Both the position numbers and the translations under genes were made by a program. A stretch of 64,000 nucleotides of DNA from Ruminococcus sp. (GTDB taxonomy: Bacteria; Bacillota; Clostridia; Oscillospirales; Acutalibacteraceae): the NCBI GenBank assembly GCA_017416065.1, contig JAFQDM010000030.1:1-64000 (forward strand). The letters are read 5' to 3'. Below the pieces are notes generated by a model. The model was not told the DNA's origin, did not search any database, and saw nothing but the letters and a program-made list of their open reading frames with translations. This document shows positions 19,151 to 28,075 of the stretch, piece by piece (the stretch's first letter is position 1; every line of letters starts with the position of its first letter).

Positions 19151-19176
19151 AAAAAAGCAGAGATAGCTCTGCTTTT
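19151..19176 (-). terminator. Rho-independent terminator of rpsT
   Basis: On the minus strand AAAAGCAGAG, loop CTAT, CTCTGCTTTTTTT, about 20 bases after the rpsT stop. Confidence 0.9.
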
Positions 19177-19194
19177 AAGGTTTATTAAGAAAAA

Positions 19195-19455
19195 TTATGC
19201 AGCTGCATTCAGGCGCTTAACAAGATTAGACTTGCTTCTTGCGGCAGTGTTCTTATGCAGAATACCCTTTGCGGTAGCCTGATCAATTTTCTTAACAGCA
19301 AGACGAACCGCCTCAGCTTTGTTGTCAGCGTTGGTGTCGATTGCGTAGTATGCTTTCTTGATTGCTGTTCTGAGAGCAGACTTGATGCTCTTGTTCTGAG
19401 CAGTCTTGGTTGCGATAACCTTAACGCGCTTCTTTGCTGATTTGATATTGGGCAT
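19195..19455 (-). CDS. rpsT: 30S ribosomal protein S20
   Basis: 86 residues, the normal length. The start MPNIKSAKKRVKVI and the basic helical body (ALRTAIKKAYYAI, LHKNTAARSKSNLVKRL) are typical of bacterial S20, which binds 16S rRNA in the body of the small subunit. The start at 19455 has GGAGG in front (GGAGGTGGGACAATG). A longer upstream reading is open but lacks family similarity. It is transcribed alone, with its own promoter and terminator, divergent from hrcA. Confidence 0.97.
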   Translation of the reverse strand: MPNIKSAKKRVKVIATKTAQNKSIKSALRTAIKKAYYAIDTNADNKAEAVRLAVKKIDQATAKGILHKNTAARSKSNLVKRLNAAA

Positions 19456-19549
19456 TGTCCCACCTCCTTCAAAAGCGTTAACACGAACCCTCGTGAGATT
19501 TATCATCAGAGCTTCCATAAAAGCCCTATTTTCACAATCGTGCTGATAT

Positions 19550-19578
19550 ATAATACCACTACCGATTGAAAAATGCAA
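19550..19578 (-). promoter_or_regulatory. sigA-type promoter of rpsT
   Basis: On the minus strand TTGCAT, 17 bases, TATTAT, about 95 bases before the start codon. The resulting leader of about 85 bases could allow control by S20, but no specific structure was identified. Confidence 0.7.
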
Positions 19579-19778
19579 GCATTTTCTTTATTTTCAGCTG
19601 AAAAATTTCAAAAAAATTTAATTGTGTGCCCACACCCACTATATATAGATATATCATAGACAACTACATACAAGGGAGCCATCTCAGAGCCTGATGTATA
19701 TCTGCAAAAAACAACCCTATTCCCCCAAAACCACCCCTTGTACACAGATAATTCATAAATCTTTTATCCAAAATACAC
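19579..19778. other. Intergenic stretch between the divergent rpsT and hrcA promoters
   Basis: An AT-rich start and a CCC/ACCACCCC-containing part were read on both strands. I see no gene, terminator, RNA or repeat here. Confidence 0.5.
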
Positions 19779-19807
19779 TTGACATTTCCATATATCGGGT
19801 GTAAATT
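19779..19807 (+). promoter_or_regulatory. sigA-type promoter of the hrcA-grpE operon
   Basis: TTGACA, 17 bases, TAAATT. The predicted transcription start falls just before or in the CIRCE operator, which suits repression by HrcA. Confidence 0.75.
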
Positions 19808-19817
19808 ATTAGTAGAG

Positions 19818-19844
19818 TTAGCACTCAAACCCTTAGAGTGCTAA
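19818..19844 (+). promoter_or_regulatory. CIRCE operator, binding site for HrcA
   Basis: A perfect match to the consensus TTAGCACTC-N9-GAGTGCTAA. It lies between the promoter and the hrcA start, so HrcA should repress its own operon until heat or unfolded protein titrates GroEL. Confidence 0.97.
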
Positions 19845-19864
19845 TCCGAAACGGAGGCGATGAT

Positions 19865-20893
19865 TTGGAGCTTGCAGAAAGAAAACAGAAGATACTCCGC
19901 GCCATCGTTGAGAGCTATACCCAGACAGGGGAGCCCGTAGGTTCAAAGACCCTGCTCTCGGAGACAGGCATCGGCGTTTCTCCTGCCACCATCAGAAACG
20001 ATATGGCAGACCTTACGCAAAACGGATACCTGTATCAGCCCCACACCTCCGCAGGCAGAATCCCCACACAGAAGGCCTGCCGCTATTACATTGATAATTT
20101 AATGACCCCTAAGGCCCCATCCGCCCGTGCCTGCGATTATATAGACAGAAAGCTCTCTGAGCACGCAGACACGCCGGAGAACCTCCTGCGCACAGCCGCA
20201 GAGCTTCTCTCTGACTACACGGGCTTTGCCGCCGTAACCACCACTCCGCCTGCAAAGGACGCAAGGGTGCACAGACTTCACATACTGCCCACAGGCAGGC
20301 ACACCGCCATGGCAGTGCTTATCACAACGACGGGAATGGTACGGACCAAACTCTTCCGTTGCAACTTTGTGGTTACCACAGAGATTGCAGAAGTTCTGCA
20401 GAAGGTGCTCAACAAAGCTCTTTCGGGTGTTCCTCTGTGCGAGATCACAAAGCCCTTTATGCAGACAGTTGCCGCATCCTTCCCCGACCTGATGCTCCTG
20501 ACTCCTCAGGCACTCATCACGGTTATGGAGATGGCAGCTTCCGCACAGGAAACTGAGCTTTGCACCGCAGGTCAGTCACGGCTCCTCTTTATGCCCGACG
20601 TAGATATTGTAACGGCAAGGGGAATCCTCAGCTTTCTGTCTGACACAGAACAGACTGCTAAGCTGCTTTTCTCGCAAAGAAGCGGAATGAGACTCTTCAT
20701 AGGCACAGACTGTGCTCACCCTGAGCTCTTGTGTGCAACCGTCATCTGTGCAAGATACGAAATAGGCGGTGTCTCCGCAGGAGCAGTTGCGTTGTTTGCA
20801 CCTTTGCGTACAGATTACGCAGCAGCCGCAGGAGCAGTCGCTTACATCACAAAAGCAGTGGGAAATCTGCTGGATCAGATGATAGAACTATAA
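19865..20893 (+). CDS. hrcA: Heat-inducible transcription repressor HrcA
   Basis: 342 residues. The N-terminal winged helix contains GEPVGSKTL and SPATIRNDMADL, followed by SAGRIPTQKACRYYID, all hallmark HrcA sequences. The middle and C-terminal dimerisation/GAF-like domain is more divergent than usual and Ala-rich. The start is TTG at 19865, 7 bases after GGAGG; an apparent GTG at 19838 lies inside the CIRCE element and has no Shine-Dalgarno. It is the first gene of the heat-shock cluster, 41 bases ahead of grpE. Confidence 0.95.
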   Translation: MELAERKQKILRAIVESYTQTGEPVGSKTLLSETGIGVSPATIRNDMADLTQNGYLYQPHTSAGRIPTQKACRYYIDNLMTPKAPSARACDYIDRKLSEHADTPENLLRTAAELLSDYTGFAAVTTTPPAKDARVHRLHILPTGRHTAMAVLITTTGMVRTKLFRCNFVVTTEIAEVLQKVLNKALSGVPLCEITKPFMQTVAASFPDLMLLTPQALITVMEMAASAQETELCTAGQSRLLFMPDVDIVTARGILSFLSDTEQTAKLLFSQRSGMRLFIGTDCAHPELLCATVICARYEIGGVSAGAVALFAPLRTDYAAAAGAVAYITKAVGNLLDQMIEL

Positions 20894-20934
20894 AATCTGA
20901 AACATTTAATATATTCCAATACAAGGAGCTTACC

Positions 20935-21468
20935 ATGAGCAAGAAAAACGAAAACATAGAAAACACAGAAAACATTTCTGCCGAAGAAGTTGCAGAGACT
21001 CCCACAGAGGACACAGCACAGCCTTCGGAAACAGAAAAGCTCGAAGCCGAGCTGAAAGCACAAAAAGAAAACTATCTGCGCCTTGCCGCTGAGTATGATA
21101 ACTACAGAAAGCGCACACAGGCAGAGAAGCTCTCAATCTATGCAGATGCAACCGCAAAGGCTGTGGAGGAGCTTCTTCCCATGGCAGACTCCATTTCTGC
21201 GGCAATTGCAGCCACTCCCGAGGACGACCCCCAGCGTCAGGGCATAGAGCTTATAGGCAATCAATTTGCAAAAAGCCTTGAGAAGCTGAACGTTCAGTCC
21301 TTTGGCGAGGTAGGCGAGGCGTTTGACCCTCAGCTTCACAATGCCGTTGCCCGAACAGATAACCCCGAACTTGCAGAAAACTCCATCGCTATGGTATTCC
21401 AGAAGGGATTCAAGATAGGCGATAAGATCATTCGCCCCGCAATGGTTCAGGTTGCAAACTGTGGATAA
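20935..21468 (+). CDS. grpE: Nucleotide exchange factor GrpE
   Basis: 177 residues. An acidic, disordered N-terminus precedes a long helix (KLEAELKAQKENYLRLAAEYDNYRKRTQ) and the C-terminal beta domain (FDPQLHNAV, FQKGFKIGDKIIRPAMVQVA). It releases ADP from DnaK. AAGGAG precedes the ATG. The protein ends in ANCG rather than the common V-x-V-A-K. Directly at its stop codon begins a 44-bp repeat that also occurs before dnaK. Confidence 0.96.
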   Translation: MSKKNENIENTENISAEEVAETPTEDTAQPSETEKLEAELKAQKENYLRLAAEYDNYRKRTQAEKLSIYADATAKAVEELLPMADSISAAIAATPEDDPQRQGIELIGNQFAKSLEKLNVQSFGEVGEAFDPQLHNAVARTDNPELAENSIAMVFQKGFKIGDKIIRPAMVQVANCG

Positions 21469-21511
21469 CAGAAGCGCCGAGGCTCGAAGCCTTAAAAAAT
21501 CAACAGCGACA
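21468..21511 (+). repeat. 44-bp direct repeat, copy 1, at the grpE stop codon
   Basis: Identical over 44 bases to 21617-21660. It starts on the last base of the grpE stop codon. It contains AAGCGCCGAGGCTCGAAGCC and CTTAAAAAATC. Confidence 0.9.
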
Positions 21512-21579
21512 TCGGATTTGCTGAACAATGCAGATTTTATTGCTCATAAATCTGCATAAGTAAATCAGAGGAGCGGGAA

Positions 21580-21660
21580 GATTTTTTAAGAACAGCGTAG
21601 AGCAACGAGGCGTGACACAGAAGCGCCGAGGCTCGAAGCCTTAAAAAATCAACAGCGACA
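21580..21660 (+). repeat. Imperfect palindromic repeat element between grpE and dnaK, including 44-bp repeat copy 2
   Basis: GATTTTTTAAG at 21580-21590 is the exact reverse complement of CTTAAAAAATC at 21640-21650, with GGCG/CGCC sequences inside. The right half (21617-21660) is copy 2 of the 44-bp repeat seen at 21468. The size and dyad resemble non-coding interspersed elements such as REP or MITE units. Between the copies lies a separate 10-bp hairpin, ATGCAGATTT / AAATCTGCAT, at about 21528-21557. Confidence 0.75.
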
Positions 21661-21734
21661 GCACTTTTTAATACAGCATGATATAAATTAATTAACAATA
21701 CACAACACACATTTATATTTGGAGGTATTTTATT

Positions 21735-23567
21735 ATGGCAAAAACAATTGGTATCGATCTGGGTACAACAAACTCCTGCGTAGCAGTTATCGAAGGCGGT
21801 GAGCCCGTAGTTATTGCTAACGCTGAAGGCGCAAGAACTACCCCTTCCGTTGTAGCTTTCTCTGCAAACGGCGAGCGTATGGTAGGTCAGGTTGCAAAGC
21901 GTCAGGCTATCACAAACCCTGCAGGCACGGTTGCTTCCATCAAAAGAGAGATGGGCACAGATTATAAGGCAACAATAAACGGCAAAGCATACACTCCCCA
22001 GGAGATCTCCGCTATGATCCTTCAGAAGCTGAAGACAGACGCAGAGGCATATCTCGGCGAGACGGTAACCCAGGCTGTTATCACAGTTCCTGCTTACTTC
22101 ACAGATGCACAGCGTCAGGCTACAAAGGACGCAGGCAAGATCGCAGGCCTTGAGGTTAAGAGAATCATCAACGAGCCCACAGCCGCAGCACTTTCCTACG
22201 GCATTGACAAAGAGACAGACCAGAAGGTTATGGTTTATGACTTAGGCGGCGGTACGTTTGACGTTTCCATCATCGAGATGGGCGACGGCGTTCAGGAGGT
22301 TCTTGCAACAGCAGGTAACAACCGCCTGGGCGGAGACGACTTTGACCAGAGAATCATTGATTGGATCGTTTCCGGATACAAGACCGAGGCAGGCATTGAC
22401 CTCTCCTCCGACAATCTTGCAATGCAGAGACTTAAGGAAGCAGCAGAGAAGGCAAAGATCGAGCTTTCCGGCGTAACTTCCACAGACATTAATCTGCCCT
22501 ACATCACAGCAGATGCAACAGGTCCCAAGCACCTGAATATGACTTTGAGCCGTGCAAAGTTCAACGAGCTGACTGCAGACCTGGTTGAAAACACGATCGT
22601 TCCCGTTAAGAGAGCTCTGGCAGACTCAGGTCTGAGCATTAACGATATCGACAAGGTTCTTATGGTTGGCGGTTCTTCCCGTATTCCTGCAGTTCAGGAG
22701 GCTGTTAAGGCACTTATCGGCAAGGAGCCCTTCAAGGGAATCAACCCCGACGAGTGTGTTGCCATCGGCGCTGCAATCCAGGCAGGTGTTCTCGGCGGCG
22801 AGGTTGAGGGACTTCTGCTTCTGGACGTTACTCCCCTTTCTCTGGGCGTTGAGACAATGGGCGGCGTTATGACCAAGATCATTGACAGAAACACAACCAT
22901 CCCCACAAAGAAGAGCCAGATCTTCTCCACAGCAGCAGACAACCAGACTCAGGTTGAGGTTAACGTTCTTCAGGGTGAAAGAGAGTTTGCAAGAGACAAC
23001 AAGCAGCTTGGCCTCTTTGCTCTCACAGGAATTGCTCCCGCACCCAGAGGAATCCCCCAGATCGAGGTTACCTTTGACATTGACGCTAACGGTATCGTTA
23101 ACGTAAGCGCAAAGGACCTTGGCACCGGCACACAGCAGAACATCACCATCTCCTCCTCCACAAATATGTCCAAGGAAGACATCGACAAGGCGGTTAAGGA
23201 AGCAGAGCAGTTTGCCGCAGAGGATAAGGCTCGCCGTGAGGCAGTAGACGCAAAGAACGAAGCAGAAAACCTGGCATATCAGGCAGAGAAGCTGGTTTCT
23301 GACAATGGCGACAAGCTTGAAGAAGCAGACAAAACAGCCCTCACAACAAAGGCTCAGGCTGTTAAGGAAGCTATCTCCAAGGACGACAAGGCTCTTATTG
23401 ATGCCGCTAAGGAAGACCTGCAGAAGACTCTCTACGAGATCTCCTCTAAGCTCTACCAGGCAGCACAGGCTGCAGGTGCAGCACCCGGCGCAGACGCTGC
23501 AGGCGGCGCACAGGCTCCCGAGGGCAACGTTTACGATGCTGACTTCACAGACGTAGACGGTCAGTAA
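21735..23567 (+). CDS. dnaK: Molecular chaperone DnaK (Hsp70)
   Basis: 610 residues, normal for Firmicutes. The start [14 protein letters not shown], the phosphate-2 loop [14 protein letters not shown], the adenosine motif [11 protein letters not shown] and the linker [12 protein letters not shown] are all present, followed by a substrate-binding domain and a lid ending in a Gly/Ala-rich tail and DADFTDVD. The ATPase works with DnaJ and GrpE in protein folding. GGAGG precedes the start. The 266-bp gap from grpE, filled by repeats, suggests that dnaK may depend on read-through or on its own weak promoter near 21670-21690. Confidence 0.98.
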   Translation: MAKTIGIDLGTTNSCVAVIEGGEPVVIANAEGARTTPSVVAFSANGERMVGQVAKRQAITNPAGTVASIKREMGTDYKATINGKAYTPQEISAMILQKLKTDAEAYLGETVTQAVITVPAYFTDAQRQATKDAGKIAGLEVKRIINEPTAAALSYGIDKETDQKVMVYDLGGGTFDVSIIEMGDGVQEVLATAGNNRLGGDDFDQRIIDWIVSGYKTEAGIDLSSDNLAMQRLKEAAEKAKIELSGVTSTDINLPYITADATGPKHLNMTLSRAKFNELTADLVENTIVPVKRALADSGLSINDIDKVLMVGGSSRIPAVQEAVKALIGKEPFKGINPDECVAIGAAIQAGVLGGEVEGLLLLDVTPLSLGVETMGGVMTKIIDRNTTIPTKKSQIFSTAADNQTQVEVNVLQGEREFARDNKQLGLFALTGIAPAPRGIPQIEVTFDIDANGIVNVSAKDLGTGTQQNITISSSTNMSKEDIDKAVKEAEQFAAEDKARREAVDAKNEAENLAYQAEKLVSDNGDKLEEADKTALTTKAQAVKEAISKDDKALIDAAKEDLQKTLYEISSKLYQAAQAAGAAPGADAAGGAQAPEGNVYDADFTDVDGQ

Positions 23568-23586
23568 ATCTAAGCAACATTAAATA

Positions 23587-23616
23587 TTGACTGATTATGC
23601 TCCTTTGGAGTATAAT
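23587..23616 (+). promoter_or_regulatory. Internal sigA-type promoter ahead of dnaJ
   Basis: TTGACT, 18 bases, TATAAT in the dnaK-dnaJ gap. It would let dnaJ-prmA be made independently of HrcA-controlled transcription. Confidence 0.65.
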
Positions 23617-23645
23617 GTATAAGTTTTAACTTACAGTTTACAGGT

Positions 23646-23690
23646 AAGTGCTGTTCCTTAATAAGGAGCAGCACTTGCGGTGTTTTATAT
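23646..23690 (+). terminator. Hairpin in the dnaK-dnaJ gap, partial terminator or leader structure
   Basis: AAGTGCTG pairs with CAGCACTT, and CCTT with AAGG inside, then GCGGTGTTTTATATT. It lies downstream of the internal promoter, so it would also be in the dnaJ leader. Confidence 0.55.
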
Positions 23691-23726
23691 TCCATTATTC
23701 CTATTTAAGCAAAAGAGGGTGAAGAC

Positions 23727-24872
23727 TTGGCTGAAAAAAGAGACTACTATGAAGTCATGGGTGTGGCAAAGGGTGCCGGCGATGACGAAATAAAAAAAGC
23801 GTACAGACAGCTTGCAAAAAAGTACCATCCCGACCTTAACCCCGGCAATGCAGAGGCCGAGGCAAAATTCAAAGAAGTAAACGAAGCATACGAAGTGCTT
23901 TCAGATAAAGAAAAACGTGCCCGCTACGACCAGTTTGGTCACGCAGGAGTTGACCCCAACTACGGCGCAGGAGGCTACGGCGGAAGCCCCTTTGGGCAAG
24001 ATGTGGACTTCAGCGATATATTCAACAGTGTTTTCGGCGGATTTGGCGGATTTGGCGGCAGAAGAAGCTCCAACCCCAACGCGCCCAGAAGAGGAGCTGA
24101 CGTTGAGACCTCTGTGGTGATCTCCTTTGACGAAGCCGCAAAGGGCTGTCGCAAGGAGGTAAGCTACAATTCCGTTGTAACCTGCGAAGAATGCTCCGGC
24201 ACAGGTGCGCAGAAGGGCACCTCTGCCAAGACCTGCCCCACCTGCTCAGGCAGAGGCCAGGTAACGGTTAACCAGCGCACTCCCTTTGGTGTGGTCCAGA
24301 CCTCCAGAGTCTGCGACACGTGCAAGGGCTCGGGCAAGGTGATAGACAACCCCTGCAAGGCATGCTCCGGTGCAGGCAGAAAGAAAAAGCAGAGGAAAAT
24401 AGAGATAACCATTCCCGCAGGCATTGCCAACGACCAGGTGCTGAACGTAAGCGGTCAGGGATCTTCCGGCACAAACGGCGGTCCTGCAGGCGACCTGCAC
24501 GTTTACGTAAGCGTGCGTCCTCACCCCATCTTTGAGCGCAGAGGCGACGACGTATGGTGTGAACTTCCCATCACCTTCACTCAGGCAGCTCTGGGGGCAG
24601 AGGTGGTCGTTCCCACCATTGACGGCAAGGTAAGCTACTCCGTTCACGACGGCACCCAGCCCGGAGACATATTCAAGCTCAAGGGCAAGGGAATCCCCCA
24701 CATAAACGGCAGAGGCAGAGGCGACCAATACGTTAAGGTCACCATTGAGGTTCCCAAGAATCTGAGCTCCAAGCAAAAGGATGCCCTGAAGGACTTTGAA
24801 AAAACGACATCAGACAAAAACTACTCCAAACGGAAAAGCTTTGTTGATGTTATCAAGCGTATTTTTGATTAA
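23727..24872 (+). CDS. dnaJ: Chaperone protein DnaJ (Hsp40)
   Basis: 381 residues, type I DnaJ. The J domain is at 4-70 with the HPD triad in KKYHPDLNP, then a Gly/Phe-rich linker, a zinc-finger region with four CxxCxGxG-type motifs ([32 protein letters not shown]), and C-terminal substrate domains. It stimulates DnaK ATPase. The start codon is TTG, preceded by AGAGGGTG. It is followed by prmA after 27 bases, a common Firmicute arrangement. Confidence 0.97.
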   Translation: MAEKRDYYEVMGVAKGAGDDEIKKAYRQLAKKYHPDLNPGNAEAEAKFKEVNEAYEVLSDKEKRARYDQFGHAGVDPNYGAGGYGGSPFGQDVDFSDIFNSVFGGFGGFGGRRSSNPNAPRRGADVETSVVISFDEAAKGCRKEVSYNSVVTCEECSGTGAQKGTSAKTCPTCSGRGQVTVNQRTPFGVVQTSRVCDTCKGSGKVIDNPCKACSGAGRKKKQRKIEITIPAGIANDQVLNVSGQGSSGTNGGPAGDLHVYVSVRPHPIFERRGDDVWCELPITFTQAALGAEVVVPTIDGKVSYSVHDGTQPGDIFKLKGKGIPHINGRGRGDQYVKVTIEVPKNLSSKQKDALKDFEKTTSDKNYSKRKSFVDVIKRIFD

Positions 24873-24899
24873 ACTTCTCATATATCAGAGGTAATATTT

Positions 24900-25820
24900 A
24901 TGGAATGGACCGAGATCATCATATCAATCCCCAGAGAAAAGCTGGAAAACGCAGAAGCTATTGCACATATGATAGTCCCCTACGGCTTTTACGTTGAGGA
25001 CTACGCATCCCTTGTGGAGGAGGTCATGGAGATCGCTCACATTGACCTTATAGACGAGGACCTGCTGAACAAGGACAAAACAAAGGCCCTTATCCACGTT
25101 TACATCAGCCCTGAGGAAAACCCCGCTGAGTCCGTAGCCTTTCTGAGAGAAAGGTTCTCTGAGGAGGGAATCAACAGCGAAATAGACACCACGGGCTGTG
25201 ACGAAATGGACTGGAGGAATAACTGGAAGCAGTTCTTCTTCCCCATTCCCGTTGGAGAAAAGCTCCTCATCCGCCCCACCTGGAGGGATGAATACGATGC
25301 CGGCGACAGAAAGGTCATCAACATAGACCCGGGTATGGCCTTCGGCACCGGCAATCACGAGACCACACGGCTCTGCCTCGGCTGCCTTGAGCAGTTTGTC
25401 AAAGAGGGCGACAAAGTGCTGGACGTAGGCTGCGGAAGCGGTATCCTTTCCATTGCCTCTGTGCTTTTGGGTGCAGAGAAAGCCTTTGGTGTAGACATAG
25501 ACCCCACAGCGGTACGCACGGCGGTTGAAAACGCACAGGTAAACCAAGTCTCAGATAAATGCGAGTTTGTTGCAGGCAATCTGACGGATAAGGTCAGCGG
25601 CACTTATAATGTTGTAGTTGCAAATATTGTAGCAGATGCTATAATAATGTTATCAAAAGATGTCAGGAACTTTATGAACAATGAATCCGTCTACATTATG
25701 AGTGGCATCATTGACAGCAGAAAGGACGAGGTGCTCAGCGCCATTGATTCTGACTTTGAAGTTGTAAACATATTTGAGGAGGCAGGCTGGGTCTGCATTG
25801 CCGCAAAGGTAAAGGCATAA
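24900..25820 (+). CDS. prmA: Ribosomal protein L11 methyltransferase
   Basis: 306 residues. The SAM-binding motif is DVGCGSGILSIASVLLGAEKAFGVDIDP, and the catalytic-loop region DPGMAFGTGNHETTRLCL precedes it, both typical of PrmA. The motif usually written NILA reads NIVADA here. It trimethylates lysines and the N-terminus of L11. It sits 27 bases after dnaJ with AGAGGTAA in front, so it is cotranscribed. A hairpin follows at 25828. Confidence 0.95.
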   Translation: MEWTEIIISIPREKLENAEAIAHMIVPYGFYVEDYASLVEEVMEIAHIDLIDEDLLNKDKTKALIHVYISPEENPAESVAFLRERFSEEGINSEIDTTGCDEMDWRNNWKQFFFPIPVGEKLLIRPTWRDEYDAGDRKVINIDPGMAFGTGNHETTRLCLGCLEQFVKEGDKVLDVGCGSGILSIASVLLGAEKAFGVDIDPTAVRTAVENAQVNQVSDKCEFVAGNLTDKVSGTYNVVVANIVADAIIMLSKDVRNFMNNESVYIMSGIIDSRKDEVLSAIDSDFEVVNIFEEAGWVCIAAKVKA

Positions 25821-25827
25821 CTCACCG

Positions 25828-25866
25828 TGAAAATTCGCAAATATTCCGCAAATTTTCATTTCTTTA
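25828..25866 (+). terminator. Probable terminator after prmA
   Basis: TGAAAATT pairs with AATTTTCA, with a short inner GC pair, followed by TTTCTTT. Confidence 0.6.
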
Positions 25867-25920
25867 TCACAAAGACCTGTTATTCTCAAAAAAATATATT
25901 CCGCAACGGAGGTTAACCCT

Positions 25921-26652
25921 ATGAACAAACCCAACAAAAGAGATACTCTGAATCTTGTTTTTTCCGCATTCCTGATTCTGGGCTACATTGTATGCTCATA
26001 CTTTTTCCTGAGTATGGCACAGACTATGCCTGACATCGCCCCCTACATCAACACTCTTGTTTTTGTAGTTTTCGGTCTTGTTGTGTTCTACGCCACAAGA
26101 GTAGGCGAGGGCAAAGCTGTGAAGAGATTCAGTCTTTGGACTCTCCTGATTCTGGACATCCCCGCACTTTACATCGTACTTGCTCAGCTTGTTGAGAAGC
26201 TTCCCCTGCACCAGCAGATCGCAAATCTGGATGGTACTGCGGCTCTTCCCTACAGCCCCCTGTTTATGCTGGCTTGCGTAGCTTTGGGATACGGCATCCC
26301 CTACACCTTCCTCAGCGGATACGAGCTTGCCACGGAAGCAGAGGCTGATGAAGCCGAGTGTGAGGAAGAATGCTGCGGCTGCTGTGACTGCGAAGAGCTC
26401 AGAGGTATGTATGTCCTTTCAACAGAGGATGCCGAGGGTGCTCTGCTTGTAGTAGACGACCTGGACACAGCCTTTGACAACAGCAAGGAGATCCGCATTT
26501 CTGATGTTGCTCCCTGCACAGAGGATGTAAAAGTAGGCGACTTTGTTATTTTTGCGCAAGCAGAAGAAGCTTCTGAAGAAACAGAGGAAGCAACGGAGCC
26601 CCAGCCTGCAGAGGAAGAAACAGCAGAAACCACAGAAGCATCTGCAGAATGA
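25921..26652 (+). CDS. Membrane protein with Cys cluster and acidic tail, unknown function
   Basis: 243 residues. Four hydrophobic segments (about 10-33, 42-60, 70-90, 112-133) are followed by a soluble part. Right after the last helix is an acidic stretch with six Cys within 11 residues (Cys147, 151, 152, 154, 155, 157; CEEECCGCCDC), then a small alpha/beta-like region (about 160-215) and a Glu/Thr-rich disordered tail. The Cys pattern could bind metal or an Fe-S cluster, but no named family was recognised. A GGAGG-type site is present. The next gene, 82 bases on, encodes an Fe-S carrier of the Mrp type, which may be related or coincidental. Confidence 0.75.
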   Translation: MNKPNKRDTLNLVFSAFLILGYIVCSYFFLSMAQTMPDIAPYINTLVFVVFGLVVFYATRVGEGKAVKRFSLWTLLILDIPALYIVLAQLVEKLPLHQQIANLDGTAALPYSPLFMLACVALGYGIPYTFLSGYELATEAEADEAECEEECCGCCDCEELRGMYVLSTEDAEGALLVVDDLDTAFDNSKEIRISDVAPCTEDVKVGDFVIFAQAEEASEETEEATEPQPAEEETAETTEASAE

Positions 26653-26684
26653 TCCGAATAAAAATTTACATAACCAACATACTA

Positions 26685-26712
26685 AAGGGTGCGCCGTACA
26701 TCGCACCCTTAT
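26685..26712 (+). terminator. Hairpin between the Cys-rich membrane protein gene and mrp
   Basis: AAGGGTGCG pairs with CGCACCCTT around an 8-base loop. There is no T-run behind it, so termination may be incomplete. Confidence 0.45.
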
Positions 26713-26734
26713 CTATCGAAAAGAGGTAATAAAA

Positions 26735-27556
26735 ATGGGTTGTACTCACAACTGCGAAACCTGCAAGGAGAATTGCTCCTCAAAAGGTGAAAACACTATC
26801 CCCAAGGAACAGCTTAATGCCCACAGCTCTGTAAAAAAAGTAATCGGAGTTGTTTCCGGCAAGGGAGGCGTCGGCAAAAGCCTCGTAACCTCCGCTATGG
26901 CGGTTATGATGAATCGTCGCGGCTACAAAACCGCTGTCCTTGACGCAGACATTACAGGTCCCTCCATTCCCAAGGCTTTTGGCCTTAAGGAAAAGTGTAT
27001 GGGTTCAGAGATGGGCATTCTGCCCGTCAAGACAAAGACAGGCATCGACGTAGTATCCATTAACCTGCTTCTTGAGAACGAAACAGATCCCGTTGTATGG
27101 AGAGGTCCGGTTATTGCAGGCACGGTAAAGCAGTTCTGGACAGAGGTTGTCTGGAACGACATCGACTATATGTTCATTGATATGCCCCCCGGAACAGGCG
27201 ATGTTCCCCTGACTGTTTTCCAGAGTCTGCCTATAGACGGCATTATTGTGGTTACAGCCGTGCAGGAGCTTGTTTCCATGATCGTAGAAAAAGCCGCAAA
27301 GATGGCAAATCTGATGAACGTTCCCATCATCGGACTTGTAGAGAATATGAGCTACTTCAAATGTCCCGACTGCGGCAAGGAACACAAGATCTTCGGCGAA
27401 AGCCACATTGACGAGATCGCCGCAAAGTACAACACACAAGTACTTGCAAAGCTTCCCATCGACAGCGCTCTTGCAACCTGCACAGACACGGGCTCCATGG
27501 AGCTTTTTGTGGGAGATTACTTTGAGGCTGCAGCAGACGCTGTGGAAAAGCTCTGA
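26735..27556 (+). CDS. Mrp/NBP35-family ATPase, Fe-S cluster carrier
   Basis: 273 residues. The deviant Walker A is VVSGKGGVGKSLVTSA (about 37-52), the Mrp signature is LDADITGPSIPKAFG, and FIDMPPGTGDVPLT and ENMSYFKCPDCGKEHKIFG carry the CxxC that binds the transferred [4Fe-4S] cluster. An N-terminal CTHNCETCKENC segment adds four Cys, as in many clostridial members. The start at 26735 follows AAAGAGGT; an ATG 64 codons upstream in frame lies inside the previous gene's coding region and was rejected. A strong terminator follows. Confidence 0.93.
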   Translation: MGCTHNCETCKENCSSKGENTIPKEQLNAHSSVKKVIGVVSGKGGVGKSLVTSAMAVMMNRRGYKTAVLDADITGPSIPKAFGLKEKCMGSEMGILPVKTKTGIDVVSINLLLENETDPVVWRGPVIAGTVKQFWTEVVWNDIDYMFIDMPPGTGDVPLTVFQSLPIDGIIVVTAVQELVSMIVEKAAKMANLMNVPIIGLVENMSYFKCPDCGKEHKIFGESHIDEIAAKYNTQVLAKLPIDSALATCTDTGSMELFVGDYFEAAADAVEKL

Positions 27557-27584
27557 TAAATTAATATTCCCCGTAAATCAAACT

Positions 27585-27619
27585 GACCTCCGTTTTGTTT
27601 TGAACGGAGGTCTTTTTTT
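27585..27619 (+). terminator. Rho-independent terminator after mrp
   Basis: GACCTCCGTT pairs with AACGGAGGTC around a short loop and is followed by seven T. Confidence 0.92.
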
Positions 27620-27666
27620 GCAAAAATCGGGCATAATAGCTTAGATCAATAAACCGAGGGAACAAT

Positions 27667-28071
27667 ATGAGATTATCAAAGAAAGTGTGGGCTTTGTGGG
27701 GAATACGGCTCTTGGCGGCAAACATTCTGCTGTACCCTGTTGCAAGCTATTATATGAGTGCATATGACACCCCGTTTGTCCTGTTTTTTTCTGCGGACTC
27801 GGTGCTTATGATTATGCTTGCAATTAAGTATAAAACAACCGCGATCAGTATGGAGAAAAAACTCCTGCATATTACACAAGGACTGCTTCTGCGCAGATCT
27901 GTGATCATCAAACCTGACAGCACCTGTGCCGCAAAAAGCATCTCTACCCCTTTATGCCAAAAGCTCTCCCTTTGCTATCTTGTCATTTACTGTGAGGGAG
28001 TAAGGTTTTTTCTGCCTCCTTTAGATAATAAGCTTGCATCGTATATAGAGAAAAACTGCAGAAAAAGGTAA
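27667..28071 (+). CDS. Bacterial PH-domain (YdbS-like) membrane protein
   Basis: 134 residues. Two N-terminal helices (about 12-30 and 38-55) are followed by a short PH-like part (KLLHITQGLLLRRSVIIKP, then a hydrophobic Cys-containing strand). This arrangement is that of small DUF304/YdbS proteins, which are usually paired with a larger YdbT-like partner, as here 4 bases downstream. The function is unknown in detail; related Bacillus genes confer resistance to certain antimicrobial peptides. GAGGG precedes the ATG. Confidence 0.7.
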   Translation: MRLSKKVWALWGIRLLAANILLYPVASYYMSAYDTPFVLFFSADSVLMIMLAIKYKTTAISMEKKLLHITQGLLLRRSVIIKPDSTCAAKSISTPLCQKLSLCYLVIYCEGVRFFLPPLDNKLASYIEKNCRKR

Positions 28072-28075
28072 TGCA

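Noticed and set aside
19838..19864. GTG at 19838 as start of hrcA
   Set aside because: It is inside the right arm of the CIRCE operator and lacks a Shine-Dalgarno; TTG at 19865 has GGAGG at ideal spacing and matches the family N-terminus.
21580..21660. Rho-independent terminator of grpE
   Set aside because: The dyad is wide (about 50 bases between arms) and is followed by AACAGCGACA rather than a T-run; an interspersed repeat fits better.
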